A DNA stretch of 32,007 nt from an uncultured Fibrobacter sp. (GCA_947165045.1 CAMUYW010000035.1:1-32007); one strand, 5' to 3'. Shown: positions 1 to 7,677, numbered from the stretch's first letter. The notes: a model not told the origin generated them from the letters alone. Made by a program: numbers and translations.

Positions 1-107
1 TCGTGAACGGAGCTCCGGAAGCTGTCGTGAACGCCGAACGCACCAAGCTCGCTACGCAGCAAGACATCATTGCTAAAAACGAAGCGGCTCTTAAGGAATT
101 GCGCTAG
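1..107 (+). CDS. valS: Valyl-tRNA synthetase, C-terminal end (partial)
   Basis: The window opens inside a plus-strand reading frame that ends with TAG at 105-107. The last 34 codons encode a charged helical tail (VNGAPEAVVNAERTKL, then a Lys/Glu/Ala-rich helix). This resembles the C-terminal coiled-coil arm of bacterial ValRS, which contacts tRNA-Val during charging with valine. Only the tail is visible, so the catalytic domain cannot be checked; another protein with a similar coiled coil is possible. A dispersed hairpin element and a strong terminator follow directly, so this is the last gene of its transcript. Confidence 0.65.
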   Translation, partial: VNGAPEAVVNAERTKLATQQDIIAKNEAALKELR

Positions 108-111
108 CCGT

Positions 112-154
112 GTCATCCTGAGCAAGGTGCTGCGAGCACCGCGTCGAAGGATCT
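112..154. repeat. REP-like dispersed hairpin element
   Basis: The segment begins GTCATCCTGAGC and ends GTCGAAGGATCT, a pattern found as scattered intergenic repeats in many bacterial genomes. The ends pair (ATCCT with AGGAT), and the middle is a perfect hairpin, GGTGCT (126-131) with AGCACC (135-140) around a GCG loop. It sits just after the valS stop codon. A shorter relative lies at 24476-24498. Confidence 0.5.
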
Positions 155-171
155 AAGACATCCAAAAATTC

Positions 172-203
172 AAAAAGGTGTTCCAAACGGAGCACCTTTT
201 TTT
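172..203 (+). terminator. Rho-independent terminator after valS
   Basis: A 13-bp stem (AAAAAGGTGTTCC pairing with GGAGCACCTTTTT, one G-T wobble) with a short AAAC loop runs into a T tract. It closes the transcript of the upstream synthetase gene. Confidence 0.85.
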
Positions 204-243
204 CATTCGCAACCTCGCCTCAACACCCCTTCCCCACACGTTC

Positions 244-274
244 CGTATAATAAAAGGGTCCGGCGTATTATATA
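244..274 (+). promoter_or_regulatory. AT-rich CGTATTATATA element upstream of the lipoprotein island
   Basis: CGTATAAT (244-251) and CGTATTATATA (264-274) lie in the 271-bp gap before the first large lipoprotein gene. The same 11-mer recurs at 4170-4180, and a one-base variant lies at 4199-4209, upstream of the third paralogue. This could be a shared regulator site or promoter; that is inference from the repetition alone. Confidence 0.3.
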
Positions 275-313
275 AACAAAACAATTTAAAGAAAACATTT
301 TAAAGACAAAAAA

Positions 314-347
314 TTGCACTCAAGCCACAGCAAATTACATATATTTC
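314..347 (+). promoter_or_regulatory. FCB-type promoter for the first lipoprotein gene
   Basis: TTG at 314-316, a 23-nt spacer and TATATTTC at 340-347 approximate the Bacteroidetes consensus TTG-N17-23-TAnnTTTG. A perfect AGGAGG ribosome site (369-374) follows before the ATG at 379. Confidence 0.4.
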
Positions 348-378
348 CAATTAGCAAATGGAATAAATAGGAGGAAAA

Positions 379-1926
379 ATGCGTTTGAGGAGTTGTGGTT
401 TTTCGTTGACGGCAATCGCTGCTGCATCACTTGCTTTTACTGCATGTAGCGATTCCAACCCAAGTACACCTTTTGCAAATACATCCGTCGCAGGCACAGA
501 AACAAGCTCTTCAAGCGACGGCGCAGTTTCGTCAAGCAACGAAGCTCTTTCCAGCTCGGAAATTTCGGCATCAAGTTCAAGCAGTGTGCAGGCACCTATC
601 GCACAAGCCGGATTCCAAACTTGGCGCGGGACAGACAAGGCCCAACGCATTAACACTGGTTACGATGCTGGCACAGGAACATCCGGCTACTGGTACGAAG
701 TCAACGACAATTCTGAAGGAGGCCTCTCCAAAGTAGTTTGGGGAGACGCAACAACAGATCAATGCGAAGGCATTTGCGGGACAATCGTTCTTGATAGAGG
801 AACCATGACCTACAGCCCGTTTGTCGCAGTCGCATTCGATTTAGCAGGAAAAAACGCACAAGGTGAACTCGTCGCCGTTGACGCCACAGACATGGGCGGC
901 ATTTGCATCACCTACACATCCGACTTCGCCCCGCTTCTCGAATTAGGCCTCGACGAAAAGCAAGATTCGTTATTCGCCATCACCACCCCAAACGTAAGCC
1001 TACCCAAAACAAATACGCCTAACTCCTTTAATTTCAAATGGTCCGATTTTAAGATGCCCTCCTGGGCTACAAGATTAAACAACATTTCTGGAGAGGACGC
1101 GGCAAAACAACTCCTTTCCATTCGATTCAAAATTCAAGCAGCCCCGGGAACGTCCAAATTCGACATTATAGAAGTCGGCAGCTATGGGAGCTGCACCTAT
1201 CCCCCACCACAAACGACAGACCCAAAACCATATATCGACACAAATCCAAATTCCGACCCAAACCCGAACTTGCCCAAAACATCTCCTTTTGAAACATGGC
1301 ATGGAGGAGAGGATTGGGCTCCCATCAACACCGGTTACGATACAGGAACAGAAACAGCCGGATACTGGTTCACCTATGGAGATGATGCAATTGACGGAGC
1401 GTCAAAGATAATCTGGCCCATAGATGTATGCTACGAATATGAACCAGGCTGTTTTGATGTCGTTTTTGATTATTGCGAAGGCATTTGTGGAACCGCTTAT
1501 TTTGACAAATGGAAAATGACCGAAGGGAATCCGTTTGTCGGGTTAGGTTTTAATATCGCCGGTGAAAAAAGTCAAACCGACTACACACTTGTATCAGCCG
1601 ATGCCTCTGCCATGGGCGGCGTATGCGTAACATACACTTCCGACAACGACATCGACCTTATATTAGGGCTCGGCGCAAAAGAAGAGGAATACGATTACAA
1701 TCTTCCAACCAAAACACTCCCGAAGAGCAAAGACCTCATAACCAAATATGTTGCATGGGCCGATTTCAAGCAGCCAAGCGAAGGAAACGGCAAAAAGATT
1801 TCCGGCGAAGAAGCCGCAAAAATTCTTACCACGATTAAATTCGAAATGGAAGGAACGCAGGGGCAACAAGCCAAATTCAACATCAAGTCTGTCGGGCCGT
1901 ATAACGGCGGCAATTGCCATCCGTAA
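379..1926 (+). CDS. Two-module secreted lipoprotein, paralogue 1
   Basis: This 515-residue lipoprotein has a signal peptide and lipobox (FTAC, Cys23) followed by a long Ser-rich linker (about residues 25-74) typical of Fibrobacter surface lipoproteins. Two homologous modules follow, one starting at Phe79 (FQTWRG) and one at Phe304 (FETWHG), separated by a Pro/Asn/Asp linker. Each module runs through GYW, a CEGICGT motif, an AGK/AGE strand, MGGxCxTYTSD, a W-x-DF segment, and ends near a Gly-x-Cys. The strand pattern resembles jelly-roll, galactose-binding-like modules such as CBM11 or CIA30, so glycan binding at the cell surface is plausible but unproven. The four conserved cysteines per module suggest disulfides. 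AGGAGG lies 4 nt before the ATG. It is probably co-transcribed with the paralogue that starts 18 nt after its stop. Confidence 0.85.
   Translation: MRLRSCGFSLTAIAAASLAFTACSDSNPSTPFANTSVAGTETSSSSDGAVSSSNEALSSSEISASSSSSVQAPIAQAGFQTWRGTDKAQRINTGYDAGTGTSGYWYEVNDNSEGGLSKVVWGDATTDQCEGICGTIVLDRGTMTYSPFVAVAFDLAGKNAQGELVAVDATDMGGICITYTSDFAPLLELGLDEKQDSLFAITTPNVSLPKTNTPNSFNFKWSDFKMPSWATRLNNISGEDAAKQLLSIRFKIQAAPGTSKFDIIEVGSYGSCTYPPPQTTDPKPYIDTNPNSDPNPNLPKTSPFETWHGGEDWAPINTGYDTGTETAGYWFTYGDDAIDGASKIIWPIDVCYEYEPGCFDVVFDYCEGICGTAYFDKWKMTEGNPFVGLGFNIAGEKSQTDYTLVSADASAMGGVCVTYTSDNDIDLILGLGAKEEEYDYNLPTKTLPKSKDLITKYVAWADFKQPSEGNGKKISGEEAAKILTTIKFEMEGTQGQQAKFNIKSVGPYNGGNCHP
1516..1926 (+). repeat. Long direct repeat, copy 1 (3' end of paralogue 1)
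   Basis: This 411-bp segment matches 3033-3443 at a constant offset of 1517 bp with about ten mismatches by my reading. The stretch 1618-1892 is identical in both copies. It encodes most of the second module and the C-terminus. Confidence 0.95.
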
Positions 1927-1943
1927 AGCGAAGGAACATAATT

Positions 1944-3443
1944 TTGCATAACACGAAAAAATTTTTCAATCCGTACACATTGTTTGCCATCGCGGCATCC
2001 GTAACATTGGTTGCTTGCGGAGACTCCGAAACAGTCGCCCCGCCGATCCCGTTTAGTAGTAGCGCACTTTCTAGCTCAGAAATTTCACAATCCAGTTCAA
2101 GCAGCGCACAGTCAACCGCACAAGCAGGGTTCCAAACTTGGCGCGGGATAAACAAGGCGCAGCAAATCATCACTGGTTACGATGCAGGAACAGGAACGTC
2201 CGGCTACTGGTACGAAGTCAACGACAATTCTGAAGGAGTTTTATCCAAAGTAGTTTGGGGCGCAGCTGATTCCGAACAATGTGAAGGAATTTGCGGAACG
2301 TTCATTCTTGATAGAGCAAATATGTCCTACAACCCGTTCGCCGCAGTCGCATTCGACATAGCGGGCAAAAACGCACAAGGCGAACTCGCCGCTGTTGACG
2401 CCACAGACATGGGCGGCATTTGCATCGCCTACTCCTCCGATTTCGCCCCGACTCTTGAATTAGTTCTCGACGTTAAACAAGATACGACATTCGCTACGGC
2501 GCTCCCCAATGTAAGCCTTCAAAAAACGAGCACACCCAAAGTCTTCAATTTCAAATGGTCCGATTTTAAAATGCCCTCATGGGCCGCAAAATACAACAAC
2601 ATTTCTGGCGAAGATGCCGCAAAGAAACTCGTTTCTATTCAATTCAAAGTTCAAGCAACAACCGGTAGCGAATCAAAATTCGATATTATAGAAGTCGGTA
2701 GTTACGGGAACTGCACCTACACTTACACCCCGCCACCGACCCCACCCATTGAACAAAATCCGGATTCCGACCCGAACCCGAACTTGCCCAAGACTTCACC
2801 GTTTGAAACCTGGTATGGTAGCCTCGGAGATTATCGAATCATTACCGGCTACGATGCAGGAACAGAAACATCCGGATACTGGTTCACTTATGGAGACGAC
2901 CCTATCGCCGGAGCATCTTATATTGTTTGGCCTGTAGAAACAGACTATATACCAGGCGAAAACGATTGGATGGACCCCATCATAGACCATTGCGAAGGAA
3001 TTTGCGGAACAATCGAATTTAACAAAGGAAAAATGACCGAAAGGAATCCGTTTGTCGGGTTAGGTTTTAATATCGCCGGTGAAAAAAGCCAAACCGACTA
3101 CACCCTTGTTTCAGCCGATGCCTCAGCCATGGGTGGCGTATGCGTAACATACACTTCCGACAACGACATCGACCTTATATTAGGGCTCGGCGCAAAAGAA
3201 GAGGAATACGATTACAATCTTCCAACCAAAACACTCCCGAAGAGCAAAGACCTCATAACCAAATATGTTGCATGGGCCGATTTCAAGCAGCCAAGCGAAG
3301 GAAACGGCAAAAAGATTTCCGGCGAAGAAGCCGCAAAAATTCTTACCACGATTAAATTCGAAATGGAAGGAACGCAGGGGCAACAAGCCAAATTCAACAT
3401 CAAGTCTGTTGGGCCGTACAATGGCGGCGATTGCCATCCGTAA
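1944..3443 (+). CDS. Two-module secreted lipoprotein, paralogue 2
   Basis: This is a second lipoprotein of the same family (499 residues from the chosen start). I prefer the TTG at 1944 because AAGGA (1931-1935) lies 8 nt upstream and the result is a normal signal peptide (basic HNTKK start, hydrophobic core, LVAC lipobox, Cys25). The in-frame ATG at 1914 would overlap the previous gene by 13 nt and add a charged extension. After a Ser-rich linker come modules starting at Phe63 and Phe287, with the same CEGICGT, MGGxC and W-x-DF landmarks as paralogue 1. Its C-terminal roughly 130 residues are almost identical to those of paralogue 1, so a recent duplication or gene conversion is likely. A strong terminator follows. 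The ligand is unknown; surface glycan binding is an inference from the fold pattern. Confidence 0.85.
   Translation: MHNTKKFFNPYTLFAIAASVTLVACGDSETVAPPIPFSSSALSSSEISQSSSSSAQSTAQAGFQTWRGINKAQQIITGYDAGTGTSGYWYEVNDNSEGVLSKVVWGAADSEQCEGICGTFILDRANMSYNPFAAVAFDIAGKNAQGELAAVDATDMGGICIAYSSDFAPTLELVLDVKQDTTFATALPNVSLQKTSTPKVFNFKWSDFKMPSWAAKYNNISGEDAAKKLVSIQFKVQATTGSESKFDIIEVGSYGNCTYTYTPPPTPPIEQNPDSDPNPNLPKTSPFETWYGSLGDYRIITGYDAGTETSGYWFTYGDDPIAGASYIVWPVETDYIPGENDWMDPIIDHCEGICGTIEFNKGKMTERNPFVGLGFNIAGEKSQTDYTLVSADASAMGGVCVTYTSDNDIDLILGLGAKEEEYDYNLPTKTLPKSKDLITKYVAWADFKQPSEGNGKKISGEEAAKILTTIKFEMEGTQGQQAKFNIKSVGPYNGGDCHP
3033..3443 (+). repeat. Long direct repeat, copy 2 (3' end of paralogue 2)
   Basis: Partner of 1516-1926. 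Similarity drops sharply upstream of the shared block, where the two genes differ in indels and codons. Confidence 0.95.
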
Positions 3444-3463
3444 ATAAAAACCTTTCATCTGAT

Positions 3464-3506
3464 AAAAAGCCGGTTCTGTCAATAAAACAGAATCGGTTTT
3501 ATTTTT
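3464..3506 (+). terminator. Rho-independent terminator after paralogue 2
   Basis: AAAGCCGGTTCTGT pairs with ACAGAATCGGTTTT (two G-T wobbles) around a CAATAA-type loop and ends in ATTTTT. It closes the two-gene lipoprotein transcript. Confidence 0.8.
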
Positions 3507-3537
3507 CTTGACAACAGATTAGTATATTGCGAGTGAT

Positions 3538-4041
3538 ATGAGATCCATCAAAAGAGTATTTTGCCTTTTATTTTTTATTGCATTAACCGCGCCCTTAACC
3601 GGTTGCGTAACTTTGCTCCTGCTTGCAGATCAAAGGCAGTCCATAACAATTGAGGCATCCGATGGCGAGAAATACGACTTTTACGTAAACGAAGGCATTG
3701 TATGTTCCTATACAGACAAATGCACTTTCAAGCGAGATCAGAACAGCAGATGCAATTTGATGGTTATCTCTGCAAGGCGCGACTCCACAATTTTCGGTTC
3801 TAAAGAATATGGTTATGAAGAAGTGCCATTCCTCATTTCAGTTCTGGACAAAGACGGCGACGAAAAATACAATAGATGCCCAGAAACCCTCTCTGGAGCC
3901 GATGTTATCGTGCCAATCAACGAATACCTCAGCGCACGTGAAAAACGAATTCAAAGTCAAAAAAACGCAGCACGATGGGACGTTTCCCCATTCGCTTCAA
4001 GTTCCAGCACTAAGCGAATTTCAAGTTCAAGCCGCTATTAA
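3538..4041 (+). CDS. Small lipoprotein with Ser-rich tail
   Basis: This 167-residue protein has a basic N-terminus (MRSIKR), a hydrophobic stretch and an LTGC lipobox at Cys23, so it is very probably an exported lipoprotein. The mature part (SITIEASDGEKYDFYVNEG and onward) looks like a small beta domain with several cysteines. The C-terminus ends in two Ser clusters, an unusual place for the Ser linker, which normally follows the lipid anchor in this genome. No ribosome site is obvious; a TATATTG box lies only 8 nt before the ATG, so the mRNA may be nearly leaderless. I do not recognise the family. It sits between members of the two-module lipoprotein family but does not share their module. 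Confidence 0.7.
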   Translation: MRSIKRVFCLLFFIALTAPLTGCVTLLLLADQRQSITIEASDGEKYDFYVNEGIVCSYTDKCTFKRDQNSRCNLMVISARRDSTIFGSKEYGYEEVPFLISVLDKDGDEKYNRCPETLSGADVIVPINEYLSAREKRIQSQKNAARWDVSPFASSSSTKRISSSSRY

Positions 4042-4120
4042 ACAAGCAACAATTTCAACGACAACCACGGTTCGGCTTACGAACAGTAAAAAAGCTATTT
4101 GCACGCAATTTCAGCATGTA

Positions 4121-4141
4121 ATATTTTTAACAGAAAAATAT
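4121..4141. repeat. AT-only inverted repeat
   Basis: ATATTTTT and AAAAATAT form a perfect 8-bp inverted repeat around AACAG, 80 bp after the small lipoprotein gene. It could be a weak terminator or a regulator site; the lack of G-C pairs makes it a poor terminator. Confidence 0.3.
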
Positions 4142-4169
4142 AATAATCGTATTCTATAGAAGCAAAAGA

Positions 4170-4209
4170 CGTATTATATAGACTTTTGATGATTCATTCG
4201 TATTATATG
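4170..4209 (+). promoter_or_regulatory. Paired CGTATTATAT elements upstream of paralogue 3
   Basis: CGTATTATATA (4170-4180) and CGTATTATATG (4199-4209) are spaced 29 bp apart, roughly three helical turns. The same 11-mer lies at 264-274 before paralogue 1. The 299-bp gap 4042-4340 otherwise holds only AT-rich sequence, including TATAAT near 4221. Confidence 0.3.
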
Positions 4210-4340
4210 CAACAAAGTGTAGTATAATAGAGAAGCCTACTTTACACATAAAGTAATCATACAAACTAACAGTCGATAACACTTATGTTCTAGGTTATAT
4301 ATATTCTTTGCATCAGACGATCAAACAGGAGGATAATCTG

Positions 4341-5939
4341 ATGAAAAGCATAAAAAAAATACCTAAGGCTTCGATTTTGGGCGTAGCTGCGGTTTCAACA
4401 CTGTTCACTGCATGCGATCTCATCAACGACCTCATCCCTGCAGACCCAAATACAGACAATCCGCAAGTACAGACAAGTTCATCTAGCAATTTTGTACCCG
4501 TACCGGTTCCGCAATCATCTAGTGCTATTTTGCCAACATCTTCTTACAACCAGCCTTCCGTTTTCCAGACATGGCGCGGAACAGACAGATCTCAGAAGAT
4601 TGAAACCGGTTTCGATACAGAAACAGAGACGGGCGGTTATTGGTTCTCATTCGCGGACGATGCAGATGGCGGAAATTCCAGAGTCGTTTGGCCGGTTCCA
4701 GCAGGAGATGATTACAGCGGGTCGTCTCTACAGCCTATTGTCGAATACTGCAATGGCATTTGCGGCACGGCAGCCTTGAGCAAAGGCATCATGACTTACA
4801 ATCCATTCACAGGCGTAGGCTTCAACATTGCAGGCGAAGATGCATACGGATACGTCATCTCAGCCGATGCATCAAGTATGGGTGGAGTATGCGTTTCCTA
4901 CGCATCAGAAGCTCCAATCAGTCTTGAAATGGATTTCCAAGACAACGTTAACGCGCAAATAAGCTACGCAAATCCTTTTGTAACACTTCCAAAAAGTCTC
5001 TCGGGCACCACAAAAAGCTTCAGCTGGAACGACTTCAAGCAACCCTCTTGGTACAAGGGATCATATAAGATATCCGGTGCAGAAGGCGCAAGACAGCTCG
5101 TCTCGCTACGCTTTAAGATTCAAGCAACCACGAGCAACTACCGTTTCAACATTTCTGAAGTCGGCAGTAACGGGAATTGCACAGGCGTACCAGCATCTCT
5201 TAGTATTATAGGAGATATAGATCCAAACCCAGTTGATCCGCCGAATCCAATCGACCCGCCAAATCCGATTGACCCACCCGCAAATAATTTTGAAACATGG
5301 TTCGGCTATAACGGCTCCGCACAAATCGTTACCGGATATGACAACGGAACAGAAACCTCCGGTTACTGGTATAGCTACAGCGACGACATCGATGGCGGTC
5401 ATTCTACAATCCAATGGCCAGTCCCGATGGGCAACGATTATAGCATGGAAGCAAAAGACCCCATAATCGAAGAATGCAACGGCCTTTGCGGTACCGCCGT
5501 TCTTGACAAGGGAGAATTAACCTATAATCCGTATGTCGGCGTAGGCTTCAACTTGGCTGGTGAAGGCGTAAACGGAGAAGCCGATATCGTTGACGCATCT
5601 GCTATGGGCGGCGTTTGCATCACATACACTTCCGAAGCCGCTCCGGTTCTCGAAATGGGCCTCGGCGAATCAATGGATGCAAAAATTGGTTACGCACAAC
5701 CTACAGTAGCACTCCCCAAGAGCACCACAGGCACAACAAAATTCATCCCGTGGTCAAGCTTCAAACAGCCTTCTTGGTATAAAGGCTCTGCGACGTTTAC
5801 CGGCGAAGAAGCGGCAAAGCACCTTGCTAATCTCAGATTCAAGATTCAAGCTGTTCCAGGCGAATACAGGTTCAACATCCAAGCAATTGGTCCGTTCAAC
5901 GGAGGAGCCTGCGCACCTGTAGCCAACGTACTCCCTTAA
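4341..5939 (+). CDS. Two-module secreted lipoprotein, paralogue 3
   Basis: This is the third member of the two-module family (532 residues). The ATG at 4341 is chosen because AGGAGG (4327-4332) is 8 nt upstream and the product starts with a clean signal peptide (MKSIKK, hydrophobic core, FTAC lipobox, Cys25); an in-frame ATG at 4308 would add 11 residues without a ribosome site. A short Ser-rich linker leads to modules starting at Phe75 (FQTWRG) and Phe317 (FETWFG). Each carries GYW, CNGICGT or CNGLCGT, MGGxCxxY, W-x-x-FKQPSW and a late FNI strand. The modules are joined by a Pro-rich linker built from three 18-bp units. It is more diverged from paralogues 1 and 2 than they are from each other. 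A carbohydrate-binding-like jelly roll is my best guess. Confidence 0.85.
   Translation: MKSIKKIPKASILGVAAVSTLFTACDLINDLIPADPNTDNPQVQTSSSSNFVPVPVPQSSSAILPTSSYNQPSVFQTWRGTDRSQKIETGFDTETETGGYWFSFADDADGGNSRVVWPVPAGDDYSGSSLQPIVEYCNGICGTAALSKGIMTYNPFTGVGFNIAGEDAYGYVISADASSMGGVCVSYASEAPISLEMDFQDNVNAQISYANPFVTLPKSLSGTTKSFSWNDFKQPSWYKGSYKISGAEGARQLVSLRFKIQATTSNYRFNISEVGSNGNCTGVPASLSIIGDIDPNPVDPPNPIDPPNPIDPPANNFETWFGYNGSAQIVTGYDNGTETSGYWYSYSDDIDGGHSTIQWPVPMGNDYSMEAKDPIIEECNGLCGTAVLDKGELTYNPYVGVGFNLAGEGVNGEADIVDASAMGGVCITYTSEAAPVLEMGLGESMDAKIGYAQPTVALPKSTTGTTKFIPWSSFKQPSWYKGSATFTGEEAAKHLANLRFKIQAVPGEYRFNIQAIGPFNGGACAPVANVLP
5232..5285 (+). repeat. 18-bp tandem repeat coding for a Pro-rich linker
   Basis: Three units encode VDPPNP, IDPPNP and IDPPAN between the two modules of paralogue 3. 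This is likely a flexible linker that can expand or contract by slippage. Confidence 0.8.
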
Positions 5940-5975
5940 AGAAGCAAAACTCCCATAGATATCTCCTTATGTTAG

Positions 5976-6006
5976 AAAGTCCCGCACAACCGTGCGGGAC
6001 TTTTCT
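5976..6006 (+). terminator. Rho-independent terminator after paralogue 3
   Basis: A perfect 12-bp stem (AAAGTCCCGCAC with GTGCGGGACTTT) around AACC runs into a short T tract. It faces the minus-strand purF gene but is best placed for the plus-strand lipoprotein. Confidence 0.88.
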
Positions 6007-6080
6007 CATTTCAATTGCTTGTGAATCCAATCATGCTCGCGCACTCTAGGATTTTAGTCATTCTCCGTTAGGAGAATCCA

Positions 6081-7553
6081 TTACTTCTTGTCTTCGTCCT
6101 TGTCGTGGCAATGGCACGGGCAATGATAGCAGTCACCCGTTTCGGCGTAGTCCTTGCCAGTCCAGCAGTAAGTGCAAAGGTCTTCTTCCGGAAGGCCGAT
6201 AGCCTGGATCAAGTCGTCAATGCGCTGGAACGCAAGCGACGTGAGGTTCAGCTTCTTGCGGATGTATTCGACCATGTCCTTGTACGGCTGGCCATTCGGA
6301 TCGGTGTACTTGTCCAAATCAGCATTTTCGCCTTCCTGGTCGCGAATGTAACGGCGCGTGATGAGGTCGTATTCATTCTTGGAGCGAGAGAAGTTGATGA
6401 ACTTGCACGGATAAACGAGCGGCGGGCAAGCAATGCGCATGTGCGTTTCCTTGCAGCCCATCGAATAAAGTTTCTGAGCCTGCTTACCGAGCTGCGTACC
6501 GCGAACAATCGAGTCATCGCAGAACACAAGGCGACGGTCCTTGATGAGTCCCGGAATCGGGATGAGCTTCATCGAAGCGACATGTTCGCGCTGGCGCTGG
6601 TCTTGCGGCATAAAGGAACGTGCCCAAGTCGGCGTGTATTTCACGAACGGACGAGCAAACTTGATGCCTGCTTCGTGCGCATAACCTAACGCATGAGACG
6701 TGCCGGAATCAGGAATACCGCAAGCGGCATCGGCTTCGGTCGGAGTGCGCTTGGCAAGAGCAGAACCGCAACGGTAACGAGTCATTTCAACATTGCGACC
6801 TTCGTAGCTCGAAGCCGGGTAACCGTAATACACCCAGAGGAACGAACAAATTGCCATTTTCTTGCGCGGTTCAACGAGCGTCGTATCGCCATCCGGCGTG
6901 AGTTCGACCACTTCGCCCGGACCGAGATCGCGGACGTATTCGTAACCGAGGTTCGGAAGCGCGCAGCTTTCTTGCACAGCAATCATCGCACCATCTTTCT
7001 TGCCGAGGATAATTGCGGTACGGCCCCACTTGTCGCGGCAAGCGTAGAAGCGGCCCTTGCTATCCATGATAAGCACGGAGCAGCTGCCCTTCACTTTGTC
7101 CTGAACGTACTTGAGACCATCGATGATGGAATCCTGAGTAGCAATAAGGGCCGACACCACTTCGGTCGGTCCTACCATTCCACTCGTCGTCGAGAACTGG
7201 AGCTGCATGCAATTGTTGCGGAAGAGTTCTTCCTTGATTTCTTCAATGTTCGTGATAAGGCCAACAGTCACAATCGCGAACGTTCCCAGCTTGGAGGTCA
7301 TGACGAGCGGCTGCGGGTCCGTGTCAGAGATGACGCCTAAGCCAACCTTGCCGGAAAAGTGTGATAAATCGTGTTCAAACTTACTGCGGAACGGAGTGTT
7401 CTGGATGTTGTGAATCGAGCGATGGAAAACTCCATCAGATTTCAAAACAGCCATGCCGCCGCGATGAGTGCCGAGGTGAGAATGGTAGTCGGTTCCGTAG
7501 AAAAGGTCGCAAACACAATCTTCTTTGGAAATAACACCACAAAAGCCGCCCAT
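6081..7553 (-). CDS. purF: Amidophosphoribosyltransferase
   Basis: PurF catalyses the first committed step of purine synthesis, making 5-phosphoribosylamine from PRPP and glutamine. The 490-residue product has an N-terminal class II glutaminase domain (catalytic Cys expected at Cys5 after processing of MGGF; HRGGMA at 30-35) and a phosphoribosyltransferase domain with the PRPP loop LVFCDDSIVRGTQ (342-354). Cys236, Cys383, Cys460 and Cys463 line up with the four 4Fe-4S ligands known in Bacillus subtilis PurF, so a Fe-S cluster and oxygen sensitivity are expected. The C-terminus carries an extra Cys/His tail (CYHCPCHCH, 475-483) beyond the usual CxxC. AGGAG lies 6 nt before the ATG and can pair with an upstream leader segment. 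It has its own promoter region and is separated by 124 bp from the glycan genes. Confidence 0.93.
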   Translation of the reverse strand: MGGFCGVISKEDCVCDLFYGTDYHSHLGTHRGGMAVLKSDGVFHRSIHNIQNTPFRSKFEHDLSHFSGKVGLGVISDTDPQPLVMTSKLGTFAIVTVGLITNIEEIKEELFRNNCMQLQFSTTSGMVGPTEVVSALIATQDSIIDGLKYVQDKVKGSCSVLIMDSKGRFYACRDKWGRTAIILGKKDGAMIAVQESCALPNLGYEYVRDLGPGEVVELTPDGDTTLVEPRKKMAICSFLWVYYGYPASSYEGRNVEMTRYRCGSALAKRTPTEADAACGIPDSGTSHALGYAHEAGIKFARPFVKYTPTWARSFMPQDQRQREHVASMKLIPIPGLIKDRRLVFCDDSIVRGTQLGKQAQKLYSMGCKETHMRIACPPLVYPCKFINFSRSKNEYDLITRRYIRDQEGENADLDKYTDPNGQPYKDMVEYIRKKLNLTSLAFQRIDDLIQAIGLPEEDLCTYCWTGKDYAETGDCYHCPCHCHDKDEDKK

Positions 7554-7560
7554 ATAAGAC

Positions 7561-7625
7561 TCCTAGATGAAAAGGATTTTCCACTCACAAAAATAGAAAT
7601 CTTGAGCCGTATGCAAAGACTAGGA
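7561..7625 (-). promoter_or_regulatory. purF leader able to sequester the ribosome-binding site
   Basis: On the minus strand TCCTAG (7625-7620) is the exact complement of CTAGGA (7566-7561), which contains most of the purF Shine-Dalgarno. Between them GATTT and AAATC can form an inner stem. A possible promoter just upstream (TATTTTTT at 7637-7630) would start the RNA close to the TCCTAG. This fits a small cis-acting RNA. A computationally predicted RNA class named Fibro-purF has been described upstream of purF in Fibrobacter; whether this is it needs a covariance-model search. Confidence 0.4.
7588..7617 (-). promoter_or_regulatory. FCB-type promoter inside the purF leader
   Basis: TTTG (7617-7614), an 18-nt spacer and TATTTTTG (7595-7588) match the Bacteroidetes consensus exactly. 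Initiation here would give a leader of about 28 nt and omit the TCCTAG strand, so the two promoters would yield mRNAs with and without the ribosome-site-masking helix. Confidence 0.45.
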
Positions 7626-7677
7626 CACGAAAAAATATTTTTGTAAGCTTAGGAAAAGACAACAATGGCGAATAGAA

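Noticed and set aside
1914..1943. ATG at 1914 as start of the second lipoprotein
   Set aside because: It overlaps the previous gene, lacks a ribosome site and adds a charged stretch before the signal peptide; the TTG at 1944 fits better.
5232..5285. Short tandem repeats as a possible CRISPR
   Set aside because: The units are contiguous, have no spacers, and code for a Pro-rich protein linker.
6105..7340. Two plus-strand open frames opposite purF
   Set aside because: They mirror the well-supported purF gene, have no ribosome sites, and are Arg/His-rich as expected of antisense frames.
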